Positions 61,683-64,000 of a stretch of 64,000 nucleotides of DNA are shown one piece after another (positions within the stretch are counted from its first letter, which is position 1; each line of letters starts with the position of its first letter). The stretch spans positions 1-64,000 of IMG/VR virus record IMGVR_UViG_3300020417_001527. One strand, given 5' to 3'. This DNA comes from a virus. A program made the translations under genes and the position numbers. Below the pieces are notes generated by a model. It was not told the DNA's origin. It ran no database searches and saw nothing but the letters and a program-made list of their open reading frames with translations.

Positions 61683-63168
61683 GCAACCTTTCTATAATTG
61701 CACTTTCATGTTTTTGTGTTTTGTTGTTAAACTGATCTACACTTATGATGCTGGGCTCATCATCCATCAACACAGCCATTTCTGGAAATGTTTTACAGAA
61801 GTCTAAGTTTCTAGTTTTATCAATGAGTCGTATGTATTCTCTAAACTGTGGCATACGTCTGCTCCAGTCTTCACTTTTCATAAAATTGATCATGCCACGC
61901 ATACGTTCTATGCCGTGACTTGCATTCATAAAATCGTCCTTGGTTACTTTCCCTCGGTACCAACTTGGTATTCCTAATTCCCAATTTTCTTCCCACCATG
62001 TATAAAACTTTTCATACTTGATTTCTGTTTGCTGTTTGAACCATAATGGCAATGTCTTTACATTCAAAGGAGCAGGCCAATAAACAAAATGTGTGTTCAC
62101 ACTTCCTGCTGAAAAAGGCCACATGTTTACTTTTGTAAAGCCTTGTTGCAGTTTCCATTTGAAAAAATCTGGCAGATAATATATGTTCAATGCATTAACG
62201 GCACAGGCCAGAGTTACTTCAACATTGTCTGTGGTTTCGTTGTTAAGTTTCCATATCTGTCTAACTTGATGATTCCAATCGCTGGGGTAACGTATGTAAT
62301 CATTCATTGCACCTATGCTGTCTAAACTGTAATGAAAACGCACCAGTTTAAAATGACTCCACAGTTCAAACAAATCATCACGCCATTCAACAGCATTTGA
62401 ATTGTAACGCAGTTCTAAATTAGGTGCATGTCCACTTTCAATTATTTTTTCTAATATTGTGTAGTGTTCATCCATCACAGTTGATTCACCACCAGCAAAA
62501 TAAAGTTGTAGCATGTTTGGTATCTGTTTCCAAAACTGCTCCCAAAACTTGTCATTGCTTTTGTGCCAATTGTAACTGGCGTTAAAGTTTTTACCTTTGT
62601 TTTCCCAATTCCATATTTCTTTAAGTTCAGGATCTTTCAGTTGTGGATACATTTTGTTCCACTCTTTGACCCAACCTGATGAATCATGTGGTGAACACAT
62701 AACACAGGCAAGTTGACATTTAGTACCCATACGCAAATCTATGTAACGCAGTTTGGTTGGTATGCTACCATCTGTTTCTGTTTCTTTGAGCATTTCATCA
62801 ATATCAATGCGTTTGCTCCAATAGTTTGTTTCCCATTGGCGTTTGCTGTGATGTCCTGCATCTTCTTCTTTGTAGCACTTCATACAGGAAGGAGGTCGCT
62901 GTCCTTTCAACATCATCTGTCGTGTGCCACGCATGTACGAATTGTTCCACGAACTTTCAAGGTCAGAGTTGTTTAAATTGGCTGGTATACCCTCCTCTGT
63001 ACGCAGTACACCCACCTGTCCTCCAAACTCTTTGTCGTTGGTTACACCAACACTACTGGCGTTTGCTGTACAGCATACACGCATAGCACCGTCAGGACGA
63101 GTGCTTAAATGTATCCATGGCAACACACAAAATGTATCGCTGGGTGGTGTAAAACGTTTCTTGGTCAT
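61663..63168 (-). CDS. Twitch-domain radical SAM protein (GGES variant)
   Basis: 501 residues, the second longest twitch-first copy. Auxiliary domain C14 (FCVLPW), C32-C33 (VCC), C95/C98; core C151, C155, C158 (TKCQLACVMC). The GGEP motif reads GGES, unusual in this set. A roughly 30-residue insert after the CC pair and a longer C-terminus account for the length. ATG 63168 follows the SPASM-like gene's stop by eight bases. Substrate unknown. Confidence 0.9.
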   Translation of the reverse strand: MTKKRFTPPSDTFCVLPWIHLSTRPDGAMRVCCTANASSVGVTNDKEFGGQVGVLRTEEGIPANLNNSDLESSWNNSYMRGTRQMMLKGQRPPSCMKCYKEEDAGHHSKRQWETNYWSKRIDIDEMLKETETDGSIPTKLRYIDLRMGTKCQLACVMCSPHDSSGWVKEWNKMYPQLKDPELKEIWNWENKGKNFNASYNWHKSNDKFWEQFWKQIPNMLQLYFAGGESTVMDEHYTILEKIIESGHAPNLELRYNSNAVEWRDDLFELWSHFKLVRFHYSLDSIGAMNDYIRYPSDWNHQVRQIWKLNNETTDNVEVTLACAVNALNIYYLPDFFKWKLQQGFTKVNMWPFSAGSVNTHFVYWPAPLNVKTLPLWFKQQTEIKYEKFYTWWEENWELGIPSWYRGKVTKDDFMNASHGIERMRGMINFMKSEDWSRRMPQFREYIRLIDKTRNLDFCKTFPEMAVLMDDEPSIISVDQFNNKTQKHESAIIERLLGKQSV

Positions 63169-63176
63169 ACTATTAT

Positions 63177-63470
63177 TTACTGATTCATTTTCTCTACACG
63201 CATTGACTTACTGCAATTTTCAACACACAATGGAGGTGGTGTAGTGTTCCAATTATCTGTGTTCCAATGCTCTGTGAAAGGTTTGCTTTTTAATATAGCA
63301 GTCAATTTGTGTTTGTTAATATCATTCCAATCGCTGGGCAGATTATCTATGTAGTCGTCTCCTGTACAGCCAAATCTATTTGCGGCCGCACTATAAAAAC
63401 AGCAAGGCCATACACGACCTTCTGTGTCTAATTTTATTTCTTTTTCACGCAGAGCTAGACAATCAATCAT
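63177..63470 (-). CDS. Stand-alone SPASM-like iron-sulfur domain protein
   Basis: 97 residues, start in an ATGA overlap with the radical SAM gene upstream. GRVWPCCFY and PPLCVENCSKS are the auxiliary-cluster cysteines; YIDNLPSDWND agrees with YIDSLPADWND of the protein at 32024. An early C4 (MIDC) is additional. Like that protein, it is best read as the detached C-terminal domain of its neighbour. It has no catalytic function by itself. Confidence 0.76.
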   Translation of the reverse strand: MIDCLALREKEIKLDTEGRVWPCCFYSAAANRFGCTGDDYIDNLPSDWNDINKHKLTAILKSKPFTEHWNTDNWNTTPPPLCVENCSKSMRVEKMNQ

Positions 63471-64000
63471 TGCAATATGCTCCGTGCTTGTTCTATCATA
63501 TCGTTTGCCTTTGATATATTTGCATCAGCAATCAATCCATATTCTCTATCTTGGAATTTAAAATCAATGCCTATGTTATACTGTTTAGCAATTCTGGCCG
63601 CTTCTGGTATCTGTTGCCAGTTCCAATCAAATATAAGAAAGTCCCATGAACAACCTCCTTCATGACAATGTTGTGCAAATGTTATCATGTTATCCATTGC
63701 ACGTTCAAAGTTAACTCGCTTTCTGTACAGATCATTTACTTCTGCTGTGGTTCCATCTATAGAAAAAACCAAGTGTCCAAACGGATCTAATGTTTCTGCT
63801 AGTTTAACATAGAAGTCTTTGTTTCGCAAGCCTCCATTTGTGTGAACAAGAACTGTGTTTTCCTGTCTGTGTCTAACATAACGAATAATATCAAATATCT
63901 GTGGGTGCATCATTGGATCGCCAAATTCACCACACAATTTTATTTTGTAATCTTTGCCATGTGGAATATTATTTTTGATCCATCGTATAACAGTTTCAAA
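63467..64000 (-). CDS. Radical SAM protein, 5' end beyond the window (partial)
   Basis: The reading frame is open to the window edge; 177 residues are visible. LCGEFGDPMMHP matches FCGEHGDPMMHP in the fusion protein at 30645, and VHTNGGLRNKDF and FSIDGTTAEVNDLYRK are shared with the same class. The three ligand cysteines must lie outside the window. The next gene carries the SPASM-like domain, so catalytic and auxiliary parts are split here too. Confidence 0.82.
   Translation of the reverse strand, partial: FETVIRWIKNNIPHGKDYKIKLCGEFGDPMMHPQIFDIIRYVRHRQENTVLVHTNGGLRNKDFYVKLAETLDPFGHLVFSIDGTTAEVNDLYRKRVNFERAMDNMITFAQHCHEGGCSWDFLIFDWNWQQIPEAARIAKQYNIGIDFKFQDREYGLIADANISKANDMIEQARSILQ

Noticed and set aside
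1-64000. tRNA genes, CRISPR arrays, insertion sequences, attachment sites
   Set aside because: Reading through the non-coding gaps, all below 60 bases, I found no cloverleaf-like sequence, spaced repeats, transposase or inverted-repeat ends.

Overview
The window is A+T-rich DNA packed almost end to end with protein genes. I place 77 coding genes. Most neighbours overlap by 1 to 30 bases, many through ATGA stop-start junctions, and TTG and GTG starts are frequent. I see no rRNA, tRNA, CRISPR array, insertion sequence or housekeeping operon. The density, strand-run layout, tiny membrane proteins and family set (N-terminal-twitch radical SAM proteins, Fe/2-oxoglutarate oxygenases, a cytidylyltransferase-like protein, PhyH, SGNH proteins, many methyltransferases) suggest the accessory part of a large tailed phage of marine bacterioplankton. 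That is an inference: no capsid, tail, terminase or replication gene lies in the window, and the host cannot be read from it.

Layout: (A) 1-18012, plus strand: seven back-to-back radical SAM genes, then a glycan and sugar-nucleotide block (glycosyltransferase-like protein, UDP-sugar dehydrogenase, C-methyltransferase, sulfotransferase-like protein, GDP-fucose-synthase-like SDR, DegT aminotransferase). (B) 17990-19256, minus strand: sugar epimerase and a ketoisomerase-like cupin. (C) 19286-25222, plus strand: dioxygenases, a second glycosyltransferase-like protein, two nucleotidyltransferase paralogues, an APS-kinase-like P-loop protein, small membrane proteins, an ABM-domain protein and a carbamoyltransferase. 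(D) 25152-27497, minus strand: a GT8-like protein between two proteins sharing a ParB-like motif. (E) 27524-37513, plus strand: glycosyltransferase, five methyltransferases, SGNH proteins, a dioxygenase/radical SAM fusion with its detached auxiliary domain, APRT and a GNAT. (F) 37500-56812, minus strand: desaturase, small proteins, an asparagine-synthetase-like protein, six radical SAM genes, AspH-type hydroxylase, a short PEP-carboxykinase homologue, PLP enzyme and amidinotransferase. (G) 56866-58403, plus strand: two genes. (H) 58377-64000, minus strand: five radical SAM genes, the last cut by the window edge, and a second detached auxiliary domain.

The outstanding feature is 19 radical SAM genes in 64 kb: 12 with an N-terminal cysteine-rich twitch domain, 3 with C-terminal cysteine clusters, 3 of a SPASM type (two split into separate catalytic and auxiliary polypeptides), and 1 cobalamin-type. 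They are mixed with enzymes that add methyl, sulfate, carbamoyl, amidino, hydroxyl, amino and sugar groups. Together this looks like a virus-borne modification island acting on a glycan, peptide, nucleobase or small molecule that I cannot identify. No precursor peptide is obvious, although a few orphan small proteins could be tested as substrates.
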